Assembly: GCA_028709805.1 (NCBI GenBank)
Contig: JAQUTL010000010.1
Location: 17,284-81,283, forward strand
Length of the DNA: 64,000 bases
Direction of reading: 5' to 3'
DNA from: Victivallaceae bacterium
Lineage (GTDB): Bacteria; Verrucomicrobiota; Lentisphaeria; Victivallales; Victivallaceae
Shown one piece after another: positions 19,457 to 29,217 of the stretch. The notes under the pieces were generated by a model. The model saw nothing but the letters and a program-made list of their open reading frames with translations. It did not search any database and was not told the DNA's origin. Within the stretch, counting starts at the first letter, position 1. Every line of letters begins with the position of its first letter. A program made the position numbers and the translations under genes.

Positions 19457-21136
19457 TTAAGTATAACGCAGGACCTCGTCCACCGAGGTCTCGCCGTTTA
19501 AAATGGCCATAAGACCGTCCTCTCGAACGGTGGTCATGCCGTTTTCGCGCGCCTTGGCCTGAATCGCTCCGGACGGCGCGTTGGAGGAGATCAATTCCAC
19601 GATTTCTGGAGTGATGACCAGAAGTTCGGTGATCGCCTTCCGCCCCTTGTACCCGGTGTGATTGCAGACCGGACAACCGCGACCGTAATAGAATTTACGG
19701 TTGCCGAGGTCGGCGCGATCCAGATCGAGACGGGCCAGCTCCTCGTCATTCGGCACATAGGCGGTCTTGCAGTTCGGGCAGACGCGCCGAATCAGCCGCT
19801 GCGCCAGCACGCCGACCAGACTTGAGCAGACCAGGAACGGCTCCACGCCCATATCCACCAGTCGGGTGATCGCGCCGGCGGCGTCGTTGGTGTGCAGCGT
19901 GCTGAACACAAAGTGACCGGTGAGCGACGCTTCGATGGCGGTCTGCGCCGTCTCGAAGTCGCGGATCTCACCGACGAGGATGCGGTCGGGGTCCTGACGC
20001 AGGAACGCACGCAGCGCCCGGTGGAAAGTCATACCCACCGCATCGTTGATCGGCACCTGAATCAGTCCTTCAATGTCGTACTCCACCGGGTCTTCGGCGG
20101 TCAGCAGTTTGTCGCCGATCACGTTGATCTCGCTCAGCGCCGAATACAAAGTGGTGGTCTTGCCCGAACCCGTCGGCCCGGTGACCAGCAGAATCCCGTT
20201 CGGCAGATGGATCATCTCGCGCAGTTTTTCCAGCACCGTGGTGTTGATTCCAAGCGAGTCAAGCTGCAGATTGACCACTGTGCGGTCAAGCACGCGGAGC
20301 ACCACCGATTCGCCGTGGGTGGTCGGCAGACAGGAGACTCGCAGGTCCACCGGCCGGCCGGCGTAGCGTTTCTGAATTCGGCCGTCCTGCGGAATGCGGC
20401 GCTCGGCAATGTCGAGGTTGCTGAGAATTTTAATACGGCTGATGATGGCCGAAGCCAGCGTCAGCGGCGGCGGCGGCATCTCGTACAGCGCGCCGTCCAC
20501 CCGGTAACGGATGCGGAACTCCTTTTCAAACGGCTCGAAGTGAATGTCCGACGCCTTGTCCTTGATCGCCTGACTGATTACCGCGTCCACATACTTCACG
20601 ATCGGCGCTTCGCTGGCGGCACTCAGATCAACATCTTCCAGTCCGGTGTTCTTGTCCTCATTTTTAAGCACCTCCAACACGTCGCGCACCGTGCTCATGT
20701 CCGGCGGATAATATTTTTCGATCGCGGTGTCGATCTGCTCCGGCGGCGCCACCAGCGGAATGATGTCCGTACCCTGAATGAAGCGCAGATCGTCATGAAT
20801 CTGATAATTGAGCGGCTCGCGCAACGCCACCCGCAAAATGCCGTCGGAAAACTCCACCGGAATCGCGCCGTAGGTGCGGGCGGTGTCCGGCGTCATCAGC
20901 GCAATGGTTTCGCCGGTGATCACGATGTTCTCGAGGTCTACCACCTCGGTATTGAGGCTGCCGGCGATCAGCCGCATCAGCTCCGTTTCGCTGGTGTGGC
21001 CGAAATCCACCACCACCTCGAAGAGGCTCTTGCCCGAACGGGACTGTTCCTCCTCCATCTCGTTTAACTGCGCATCGGTCGCAATCCCCTCCTGAAGAAG
21101 CAGATCACGCAGCGCCTGGCTGGCGGTATCGAGCAT
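19457..21136 (-). CDS. Type IV pilus assembly / type II secretion ATPase PilB/GspE (paralog 1)
   Basis: T2SSE N-domain, [54 protein letters not shown] zinc motif. Confidence 0.94.
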   Translation of the reverse strand: MLDTASQALRDLLLQEGIATDAQLNEMEEEQSRSGKSLFEVVVDFGHTSETELMRLIAGSLNTEVVDLENIVITGETIALMTPDTARTYGAIPVEFSDGILRVALREPLNYQIHDDLRFIQGTDIIPLVAPPEQIDTAIEKYYPPDMSTVRDVLEVLKNEDKNTGLEDVDLSAASEAPIVKYVDAVISQAIKDKASDIHFEPFEKEFRIRYRVDGALYEMPPPPLTLASAIISRIKILSNLDIAERRIPQDGRIQKRYAGRPVDLRVSCLPTTHGESVVLRVLDRTVVNLQLDSLGINTTVLEKLREMIHLPNGILLVTGPTGSGKTTTLYSALSEINVIGDKLLTAEDPVEYDIEGLIQVPINDAVGMTFHRALRAFLRQDPDRILVGEIRDFETAQTAIEASLTGHFVFSTLHTNDAAGAITRLVDMGVEPFLVCSSLVGVLAQRLIRRVCPNCKTAYVPNDEELARLDLDRADLGNRKFYYGRGCPVCNHTGYKGRKAITELLVITPEIVELISSNAPSGAIQAKARENGMTTVREDGLMAILNGETSVDEVLRYT

Positions 21137-21169
21137 AATATTTGTCCTATGTTAAAACTTTTTTCGTCC

Positions 21170-22900
21170 TTATTCTTCGTCCATCATGGTTACCCGGATG
21201 ACCTCTTCCAGCGTGGAAATGCCGGCCTCGGCCTTGCGGATGGCGTCATCGCGCAGGGTGCGCATGCCGTTGCGTCTTGCGGCGTCGCGGATGGCGGCGG
21301 CCGGCTGGTTGCTGAAAATCAATGCGCCGATGTCCGGCGTGATGGTGAAAATTTCATAGATGCCGATACGTCCTTTGTACCCGGTGTGGCCGCAGCGTTC
21401 GCAGCCGCGACCTTTGTAAAATTTGCGGGTTTCGGCGTAATCGGCGGAAAGTCCGAGCAGCCGCATTTCCATTGCGGTAGGCCGCACCTCTTCCATACAA
21501 TACTTGCAGACCCGGCGCAGCAGCCGCTGAGCCATGACCGCACGCACCGAGGAGGCGACCAGAAACGGCTGTACGCCCATATCGATGAGTCGGGTGATTG
21601 CGCCCGGAGCGTCGTTGGTGTGCAGTGTGCTGAACACCAAGTGGCCGGTAAGCGCGGCGTTGATGGCGATCTCGGCGGTTTCCAAGTCTCGAATTTCACC
21701 GACCATGATGATGTTTGGCGCCTGACGCAGCATGGAGCGCAGCGCCGCGGCGAACGTCATGTCCACCGTCCGGTCCACCTGAACCTGATTGATTCCGGGC
21801 AGCAGGTATTCCACCGGGTCCTCGACGGTGATGATCTTGCGTGCCACGGTGTTGATTGAGTTCAGGAATGCGTAAAGACTGGTGGTTTTACCCGAACCGG
21901 TCGGCCCGGTGACCAGGAAAATGCCGTCAGGATAGTTGATGATGCGCTGGACAACCTCCAGGTCGTCGGCGAAGAAGCCAAGTTTCGGAATGTCAAGCTG
22001 GATGCTCGCCTTGTCAAGGATACGCATGACGATTGATTCGCCGTGAGTGGTCGGGATGTCGGAAACACGGAGGTCCAGCTCTTTGTCTCCAATGGCGATC
22101 TGGATTCGGCCGTCCTGCGGAATGCGTTTTTCGGTGATGTCCATACGGGCCATGATTTTGAGCCGACTGGTAAGGCTGGCCTGAAGGAACTTCGGCGGCG
22201 ACTCCATCTTGTGCAACACTCCGTCGATGCGGTAGCGGATGCGGTAGTCTTTTTCCATCGGCTCAAGGTGAATATCGGAGGCGCGCAGATTGTGCGCTTC
22301 GGAGATGATCAGGGAGATCAGACGGCCGACCGAGGCTTCATCGTCGCTGTACACCTCTTTGGTTCCGGCCAGAGCGCCGATTTCGCCTTTGCCTGAAGCG
22401 GCGTTGCCGGCGGTGTCCAGTCCGTCCATGAATTTGGACATGGTTTCGGCCAGCGTGTGGTAGTGACGGTCGATGATCCGCTGAATCTGCCCGGCGGGGG
22501 CGATGACGGCGTCGACGTCGTGACCGAGCAGGTAACGGAGGGCGTCGATGGTGTCCATATCGGTTGGATCGCTCATTGCCACGGTCAGCGTGTCATCGTG
22601 TTTCATCACCGGAACCACGTTGTAAGTGCTCACGATGTCCGGGGTGAGCGAGGCGAGAACTTCTTCCGGAATATCATAGTTGTTGAGATCGATGATCTCC
22701 ATGCCGTACTCGTTGGCGAGCAGCTGGAGATAGACGTCCTCCGGGACGTAATTGAGCAGTTTTATCGCGTCCACCGCGTCCATATGCTGCTCTTCATTGG
22801 AATGGTTTTTCGCATATTCGACTGCGTTATCGGCCTGTTCCTTGGTCAACAGCCCGTTTTCCATCAGCAGTTCGAGAATGTAGCGGTTGTCTCTGGCCAC
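21170..22900 (-). CDS. Type IV pilus assembly / type II secretion ATPase PilB/GspE (paralog 2)
   Basis: [54 protein letters not shown] zinc motif. Confidence 0.94.
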   Translation of the reverse strand: MARDNRYILELLMENGLLTKEQADNAVEYAKNHSNEEQHMDAVDAIKLLNYVPEDVYLQLLANEYGMEIIDLNNYDIPEEVLASLTPDIVSTYNVVPVMKHDDTLTVAMSDPTDMDTIDALRYLLGHDVDAVIAPAGQIQRIIDRHYHTLAETMSKFMDGLDTAGNAASGKGEIGALAGTKEVYSDDEASVGRLISLIISEAHNLRASDIHLEPMEKDYRIRYRIDGVLHKMESPPKFLQASLTSRLKIMARMDITEKRIPQDGRIQIAIGDKELDLRVSDIPTTHGESIVMRILDKASIQLDIPKLGFFADDLEVVQRIINYPDGIFLVTGPTGSGKTTSLYAFLNSINTVARKIITVEDPVEYLLPGINQVQVDRTVDMTFAAALRSMLRQAPNIIMVGEIRDLETAEIAINAALTGHLVFSTLHTNDAPGAITRLIDMGVQPFLVASSVRAVMAQRLLRRVCKYCMEEVRPTAMEMRLLGLSADYAETRKFYKGRGCERCGHTGYKGRIGIYEIFTITPDIGALIFSNQPAAAIRDAARRNGMRTLRDDAIRKAEAGISTLEEVIRVTMMDEE

Positions 22901-22999
22901 GTTATTTCTCCATGGTGGGTTGGTCGTTCTATAAGTACAAAGAAAACATTAACGTTTTTCTGCAAAATTTCAAGCGCTGATGATGTAAAAAACGATTTT

Positions 23000-24391
23000 T
23001 TATGGCTTTATGGCGTTTACCAGCGTTTCAAGCCGGAGCAGCGCGTCGGGCAAAGTCGAGAACTCGCCGTCAAGCTGGGCCTGATAGCAGGCGGCGGTCA
23101 GCCGACCGACTTCCGGTCCCGGCGGGACACCGAGGGCGAGAACATGGCGCCCCATTATCAGCGGCTTCGGTGCTCCGGCGGCGATTTCAAGTTCGCGGAT
23201 TTTTTTGTTGAACCATTCGATTGGTTCGCGGTCCGGCGGCAGCGGAGGGCGCCCGGCCGAGTCAGCCAGAGCCACTTTCGCCAGCAGGTCGCACCGGGCG
23301 ACCCGCACAGCGAGATGGCGGAAGGCGCGGTCGCCGGCGTGGTTGTAAAAATAGCTGTAAGGTTTTAGGTGATTTTCCACCAGCGGAAGAACATCGCGAG
23401 CGATGGACGCATCGCGGAAAAGACGCGTCAGGAAGCGGCCGGCCGGCGCGGAACCGGACTCCTCGTGCCCCTTGCTGGTGATGCGGCCGTCCGGCTCGAA
23501 AACGGTGGTTGACGGCTTGCCAAAATCATGACAGAGAACTGATAACATAAAAATAAGATTATCGCGGTCTGCGGCGGCGCAGCGCATTGTTGCGGCGGCG
23601 TCCAGACAATGCAGAGTATGGGTCCACACGTCGCCTTCCGGATGCCATTTGCGATATTGTTCACATCCTATTAAATATTTTAATTCAGGATAAAAATCTA
23701 CCCACCCGGAAACGCGCAGAAAATTCAATCCGAGCGACGGCTCCGCCCCCTTCAGCAGCAGTTTTTTCCACTCCTCCCCGACACGTTCCACCGGCAGGTT
23801 CTCCGGCGTCATTTTCCGGCATTCCGCAACCAGTTCCGGCGCCGGAACAAACCGGAATCTGGCCAGAAACTGCATGGCGCGCAACACCCGGAGCGGGTCT
23901 TCGGAAAAGTGACCGCCCACCTGCCGCAGCACGCCGGCGCGCAGGTCGCGTTGTCCGTCGTGCGGGTCCTCGATTTTTCCGGCGGAAAGGTCATACATGA
24001 TCGCATTGACGGTGAAATCGCGCCGCGCCGCCGCCTCGGAAAGTGTCAGCGACGGATCGAAGTCCATCAGAAATCCGCGATGTCCGGTTCCGGTTTTGTT
24101 TTCGCGCCGGGGGATGGCCACGTCAACGTCGACGCCGGAGAGTTTGACCACGCCGAAGCTGGACCCGACCAGATTGAGTTTGAACTCCGTTTCCAGCGCC
24201 GCGGTCAACCTGTCCGGCGACAGCCCGAACACCTCAACGTCCAGATCGTGCGACGGCGTACCGGTCAGCGCGTCGCGCACCGCGCCGCCGACCAGATAGG
24301 CGTTGCCGCCGGCGCACTTCACCAAATCAGCCACTTTTCTCACCGCCTCCGCCGCAGCGCGGTCGGCGGCGTTGTCCAACAGGTCAGACAT
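23000..24391 (-). CDS. CCA tRNA nucleotidyltransferase / poly(A) polymerase family with HD domain
   Basis: AYLVGGAVRDALTGTPSHDLDVEVFG, RRDFTVNAIMYDL, DPLRVLRAMQFLARF, LCHDFGKPST. Confidence 0.92.
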   Translation of the reverse strand: MSDLLDNAADRAAAEAVRKVADLVKCAGGNAYLVGGAVRDALTGTPSHDLDVEVFGLSPDRLTAALETEFKLNLVGSSFGVVKLSGVDVDVAIPRRENKTGTGHRGFLMDFDPSLTLSEAAARRDFTVNAIMYDLSAGKIEDPHDGQRDLRAGVLRQVGGHFSEDPLRVLRAMQFLARFRFVPAPELVAECRKMTPENLPVERVGEEWKKLLLKGAEPSLGLNFLRVSGWVDFYPELKYLIGCEQYRKWHPEGDVWTHTLHCLDAAATMRCAAADRDNLIFMLSVLCHDFGKPSTTVFEPDGRITSKGHEESGSAPAGRFLTRLFRDASIARDVLPLVENHLKPYSYFYNHAGDRAFRHLAVRVARCDLLAKVALADSAGRPPLPPDREPIEWFNKKIRELEIAAGAPKPLIMGRHVLALGVPPGPEVGRLTAACYQAQLDGEFSTLPDALLRLETLVNAIKP

Positions 24392-24959
24392 GGAAGAATT
24401 CCTGCGCCATGGCGAAGATCAGCAGTTTTGAATCCACGCCGTCGCCGTCGGCGATGCGCCGCTTCAGAAATCCGGCCAGCTCCCCGATCTTCACGGCGAA
24501 CACCTCGATATTTTCGCTGTCTTCCTGACGGTTTTCCGGCATTCCTGCCTGATAATCGAAGTCATTGATCTCGATTATGGCAAAGACCGAGCTTTCGCCG
24601 CTCATTCCGGCCGACGAATACGCCGGCGGCGAACTGAAGCTCAGCAGTCCGGCGAATCCGGTCTCCTCCATCAGTTCCCGTTTTGCGGTTTCCTCCGGCG
24701 GCTCGCCCGGCTCGATGAGTCCGGCCGGAAATTCGACCACGTATTTACCGGTCGGCGGACGGAACTGCCGGGTCAGCAGCACCCGGTTCGACGGCATCAG
24801 ATGGCCGATTATCACCGCGGCGCCGTTGGTCTCCGGGCGGTCGGCGGCCTCCCAGACCCGGGCTCTGCCGCGTTCGTCGATAAATTCTATTTTGTTGAGT
24901 CCCAGAAATTTTCCGGCGGCGATTGCGGCCTTTCCGGTCACTATTGCGGTTTTGTTCAT
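24384..24959 (-). CDS. NUDIX hydrolase (ADP-ribose pyrophosphatase-like)
   Basis: Nudix box GEPPEETAKRELMEETGF. Start likely ATG 24959. Confidence 0.88.
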   Translation of the reverse strand: MNKTAIVTGKAAIAAGKFLGLNKIEFIDERGRARVWEAADRPETNGAAVIIGHLMPSNRVLLTRQFRPPTGKYVVEFPAGLIEPGEPPEETAKRELMEETGFAGLLSFSSPPAYSSAGMSGESSVFAIIEINDFDYQAGMPENRQEDSENIEVFAVKIGELAGFLKRRIADGDGVDSKLLIFAMAQEFFHV

Positions 24960-25201
24960 ATTTGCCTTTCGTGCACTTGCTTTTATTTTTTTTCGTGCTA
25001 CAATATACACAGCGGAAGTTCTCCGCGCAAATTTTCCCCATAAACTTGACGGCAGAAAATAAAGTCATGTCCGCCAGCCGCGCCCGATGAGGCCCCGGAT
25101 GGCGGTATGTAAAGTTGACTCAAAACGATTGTAAATGGCTTCGTGGCACGGTTGCCGCCGTCAGCGTGCTTCGCCGGCCGATCCCGGTAATCCAGAAAAA
25201 A

Positions 25202-25795
25202 ATGTTCGGAAAAAAAATCAATGTCGCCGTCACCGGCGGAGTGGGATGCGGAAAAAGCACCGTGCTGAAATGGATGGCCGGCCACGGCTTTCCGGTGTTG
25301 AGTGCCGACGCCGTGTGTCACAAGGCGCTTGACCGCCCGGAAATCATCGGACGGTTGACAGAACGCTGGGGAAGGAACTGTCGGCTTGAATCCTCATCGG
25401 GCGTGGCGGCCGACCGCAAATGGATAGCCGGAAAGGTGTTCGGCGAACCCGGAGAACTTGAATATCTGACCTCCGTTCTGTACCCGGAGGTGCAGAGAAA
25501 ATTGGAGGATTTCTGCGCCGGAAAATGCGACGGCGCGGCGGATAACGTGAAATTCCGGGCGGCGGAGGTTCCGCTGCTTTTTGAAAGCGGCATGGAAAAA
25601 ATGTTTGACTTTACGGTCTGCGTCTGGTCTCCGGAGTGCCGCAGCGCCGGACTGTCCGGCCGGGCGGCGCTCCAGCTGCCGGTGGACCGGAAAATGGAAC
25701 TTGCCGATTTCGCACTGATAAACAATGCCGGTCTCGAACAGCTTTACCGCCAGTGCAGTATGCTGGCCGCTCAGCTTGAAAATATGGTTGTCTAA
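25202..25795 (+). CDS. coaE: Dephospho-CoA kinase
   Basis: [63 protein letters not shown]. Confidence 0.9.
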   Translation: MFGKKINVAVTGGVGCGKSTVLKWMAGHGFPVLSADAVCHKALDRPEIIGRLTERWGRNCRLESSSGVAADRKWIAGKVFGEPGELEYLTSVLYPEVQRKLEDFCAGKCDGAADNVKFRAAEVPLLFESGMEKMFDFTVCVWSPECRSAGLSGRAALQLPVDRKMELADFALINNAGLEQLYRQCSMLAAQLENMVV

Positions 25796-25814
25796 TCAAA
25801 AACAAGGAAAAAAT

Positions 25815-27788
25815 ATGGAAGAAAACGAAAAGAACGAAGCCGCCGGAAACGGTGGTTCGGGAGCGCCGGAGCAGTCCGCCGCGACGCCGCAGAAAAAACG
25901 TCGCGGCCGGCCGCCGAAGGCGAAGACCATGGTTCCGCTGGAGGAGATCGCCGGAGAAGGCGAGCCGGTGCCGTATCAACGCCCGGAGCCGATGTTTGAC
26001 GACGATGATATGAATTACTCCGCTCCGGCCGGCGATCCGATGCCGACGCCGGAGAAGAAAGAGGTTCGTCCGGTAGACCCGGTTTTCGATTATGACGCGC
26101 CGGCGCCGCGGAGCTATTCCGCAGCCGATCCGGAAAACGCGACGACCACCGCCGCCGCCGCATCATCATCCGGTCAAGGACAGGAAGACGAGCGGCGGAA
26201 CGAAAACAATTCCGGCAACACCAATGCCGTCCGCCAGCAAAACGGCGGGGCCGCGCCGCAGAGAACGATCCGGCCGGCCGACGATCCCGGCATGATGCCG
26301 CAGGGCGCCGAACGCCCGGCCGACGACCGCCGCCCGTCCAGATTCCGGAACAACAATAACAATAATAATAACAACAACCGGAACAACCGGAATAACCGGA
26401 ACAACCGGAACAATAACAACAACCGCTATAACAACAACGGCGGAAACAATTACCGTCAGCAGCAGCAGATTCAACCGCAGTATCCGGACGAAATATATGA
26501 CGAAGCCGTCGAAACGGAAAACGGAGATTCCGGCGAAAAGATCAATATCGCGGCGCTGCACGCCGCCGGCATGTCCGAACTTTACGCCATGGCCGAATCT
26601 CTGGGCATCGAAGGCATCGGCGCGCTGGAAAAGCACCGTCTGGTTTACGAGATATTGAAAGCCAACGCCGAAAAAAGCGGCATGATGTACGGGTCGGGCT
26701 ATCTCGAAGTGCTGCCGGACGGGTTCGGCTTCCTGCGCAGTGAAAATTACAGCTATCTGCCCTGCAATGAAGATATCTACCTGTCTCCGTCCCAGATCAA
26801 ACGCTTTGCGCTCAAGACCGGCGACTTTGTCTGCGGCCAGATCCGCACTCCGCGCGAGAAAGAGCGCTTTTTCGCCATGATCAAGGTCGAGACCATCAAC
26901 GACGACCTGCCGGAGCGGAAGAAAGAGATCATTCCATTCAACAACCTCACGCCCTATTTCCCGACCGAGCGTCTGGTTCTGGAAAGCGATCCGGCCGACC
27001 TCTCCACCCGCGTGGTTGACCTCGCCTCGCCGATCGGCAAAGGCCAGCGCGGACTGATCGTTGCGCCGCCGCGCACCGGCAAGACCGTGCTGATGCAGAA
27101 GATGGCCAACGCCATCCGCAAGAACAACCCGGACGTGAAACTCATCATCCTCCTGATCGACGAGCGCCCGGAAGAGGTCACCGACATGCAGCGCAGCGTG
27201 GACGCCGAAGTGGTTTCATCGACTTTCGACGAACCGCCGGAACGCCATGTCCAGGTCGCTGAAATGGTGATCGAGAAAGCCAAGCGGCTGGTCGAATATA
27301 AACACGACGTGGTTATAATGCTGGACAGCATCACCCGTCTGGCCCGCGCCTACAACACGCTCCAGCCCCACTCCGGCAAAATTCTCTCCGGCGGCGTGGA
27401 TGCCAACGCGCTGCACAAGCCGAAGCGCTTCTTCGGCGCGGCCCGCAACATCGAGGGCCACGGCAGCCTGACGATCATCGCCACCGCGCTGATCGAGACC
27501 GGGAGCAAAATGGACGAGGTGATCTTCGAAGAGTTCAAGGGAACCGGCAACATGGAACTGGTGCTGGACCGCAACCTTTCGGACAAACGCATTTATCCGG
27601 CGATCAACCTTGAGAAGTCGGGAACCCGCAAGGAGGAGCTGCTGCTCCATCCCGACGAACTTCAGCGCGTCTGGACGCTGCGCCGCGCCATGACCGGCGT
27701 TCCTCCGGTCGAGGCCATGGAACTGCTGCTGGGCAAGTTGAAGAAGATTCCAAGCAACATCGAGTTCCTGCTGACCCTTCAGGTCTGA
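25815..27788 (+). CDS. rho: Transcription termination factor Rho with long disordered N-terminal region including an Asn-rich tract
   Basis: [72 protein letters not shown]. Confidence 0.96.
   Translation: MEENEKNEAAGNGGSGAPEQSAATPQKKRRGRPPKAKTMVPLEEIAGEGEPVPYQRPEPMFDDDDMNYSAPAGDPMPTPEKKEVRPVDPVFDYDAPAPRSYSAADPENATTTAAAASSSGQGQEDERRNENNSGNTNAVRQQNGGAAPQRTIRPADDPGMMPQGAERPADDRRPSRFRNNNNNNNNNNRNNRNNRNNRNNNNNRYNNNGGNNYRQQQQIQPQYPDEIYDEAVETENGDSGEKINIAALHAAGMSELYAMAESLGIEGIGALEKHRLVYEILKANAEKSGMMYGSGYLEVLPDGFGFLRSENYSYLPCNEDIYLSPSQIKRFALKTGDFVCGQIRTPREKERFFAMIKVETINDDLPERKKEIIPFNNLTPYFPTERLVLESDPADLSTRVVDLASPIGKGQRGLIVAPPRTGKTVLMQKMANAIRKNNPDVKLIILLIDERPEEVTDMQRSVDAEVVSSTFDEPPERHVQVAEMVIEKAKRLVEYKHDVVIMLDSITRLARAYNTLQPHSGKILSGGVDANALHKPKRFFGAARNIEGHGSLTIIATALIETGSKMDEVIFEEFKGTGNMELVLDRNLSDKRIYPAINLEKSGTRKEELLLHPDELQRVWTLRRAMTGVPPVEAMELLLGKLKKIPSNIEFLLTLQV
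26346..26466 (+). repeat. Asn-rich low-complexity coding tract in rho
   Basis: Encodes [41 protein letters not shown]; aac/aat/cgg codon repetition at DNA level. Confidence 0.95.
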
Positions 27789-27807
27789 GCGGGAGAGGAG
27801 ACGGTTT

Positions 27808-28092
27808 GTGAGTAAGAAGATTCTGTTGTGGTTCTTTTATGCGCTGCTGCTGTTCCTGCTGGTGGCCGCCGCCATTCTGCTGGTGCCGATGCGCAAGCAG
27901 CTGGCGGACGACTCGCGCGAGCTGAACCGCCAGCGCCAAATCGAGGAAAACCGTAGGATCGAGGCCAATAAGCTGGAGAGCGAAGTCAATGCGCTTCAGA
28001 ACGATCCCGACGCGGTTGAAAAAATCGCACGGGAAAAGTACGGCATGGCCAAGGACGGCGAAACCGTGCTGATGGTCCCCGGAAAAAAGTAG
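27808..28092 (+). CDS. FtsB/DivIC-like septum formation initiator
   Basis: Single TM plus coiled coil, VNALQNDPDAVEKIAREKYGMAKDGETVLMVP. Confidence 0.85.
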   Translation: MSKKILLWFFYALLLFLLVAAAILLVPMRKQLADDSRELNRQRQIEENRRIEANKLESEVNALQNDPDAVEKIAREKYGMAKDGETVLMVPGKK

Positions 28093-28243
28093 CATCTCCC
28101 GCCCCCGACCGCAAGAGTGCGGATGACGTGAAACGCGGCGTGAACGGCGGACTGACGGGTGAAACCATCGGTCGACCGTCGCGAAACACCGCGCACAAAC
28201 GGCAAACGGAAAATGCGGAAAACCGCATGCGGACAACAACTGA

Positions 28244-28283
28244 CGCCGAAACGGGCAACCCCCGTTCCGGCGTTTTATTTTTT
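28244..28283 (+). terminator. Rho-independent terminator downstream of the rho/ftsB-like genes
   Basis: cgccgaaacgggcaacccccgttccggcg hairpin followed by ttttatttttt. Confidence 0.75.
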
Positions 28284-28351
28284 ATCCCTCCTTTCCGCCG
28301 TCGGATGTTCCCCACCTTAAAAATTAATTTGTGGACAACGGCATTGAGTTC

Positions 28352-28379
28352 TTGATTTTTTCAAAAAAAATGATATATT
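28352..28379 (+). promoter_or_regulatory. Putative sigma70-type promoter for the nagB-like gene
   Basis: TTGATT, 16 bp spacer, TATATT in an AT-rich gap upstream of 28431. Confidence 0.4.
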
Positions 28380-28430
28380 CTGTATTTGTAATCTTTTTTA
28401 ACAAAGTCAAAAAAAGAAACGGAGTTTTTT

Positions 28431-29174
28431 ATGGAGATCAAGATTTACCGGAACAAGACGGAGATGAGTGCGGCGGCGGCGGAGTTCGGCGCGGAACTTT
28501 TGCGCAAGGCGCTGCACAGCCGCGGCGAGGCGGTGATGATTGCGGCGACGGCTCCGAGTCAGTTTGAGATGATGGAGCATCTGACGGCGGCTCCGGGCAT
28601 CGACTGGAGCAAAGTGACGATTTTCCATCTGGACGAATATATCGGTCTGCCCGCCGGCCACCGTGCCGGGTTCCGGCTCAATCTCCGGAAGAACCTGATT
28701 GACCGCCTGCCGGCGGCGCCGAAGAAGGTGTGGTATGTTGACGGCGACCACCCGGAAGAGTTCTGTTCTTCAATCCGGCGGGTCATGGCGGAAATTCCGG
28801 TGGACGTGGCCTTTGTCGGAGTCGGGGAGAACGGCCACATCGCCTTCAACGATCCGCCGGCCGATTTTGAGACCGGCGAGGCGTTCAAAATCGTCACTCT
28901 CGACCATGTCTGCCGCAACCAGCAGTTCACCGAAGGGTGGTTCCCGTCACTGGACGCGGTGCCGACCACGGCGTTGAGCATGACCATTCCGCAGATCATG
29001 AAAAGCGCGGCGATCGTCAATGTGGTTCCTGACAGCCGCAAGGCGGCGGCGGTTCGCGGCATGGTGGAGGGGGCGGTGAGCAATCTTTGTCCGGCGTCGA
29101 TTTTGCGGACTCACGGGAACTGCACAACTTTTTTGGATGACGCATCGGCCTCGCTGCTGGCGGAGCGCCCATAA
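28431..29174 (+). CDS. Glucosamine-6-phosphate deaminase family (NagB-like)
   Basis: VTIFHLDEYIGLPAGHRAGFR, FVGVGENGHIAFNDPPADF. Confidence 0.88.
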   Translation: MEIKIYRNKTEMSAAAAEFGAELLRKALHSRGEAVMIAATAPSQFEMMEHLTAAPGIDWSKVTIFHLDEYIGLPAGHRAGFRLNLRKNLIDRLPAAPKKVWYVDGDHPEEFCSSIRRVMAEIPVDVAFVGVGENGHIAFNDPPADFETGEAFKIVTLDHVCRNQQFTEGWFPSLDAVPTTALSMTIPQIMKSAAIVNVVPDSRKAAAVRGMVEGAVSNLCPASILRTHGNCTTFLDDASASLLAERP

Positions 29175-29217
29175 GCGCTCTTGAATTTCGCGGTTGATAT
29201 GATATTGTATTGACCGT

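Noticed and set aside
19892-21067. 391-aa plus-strand ORF
   Set aside because: Antisense to a clear PilB/GspE gene.
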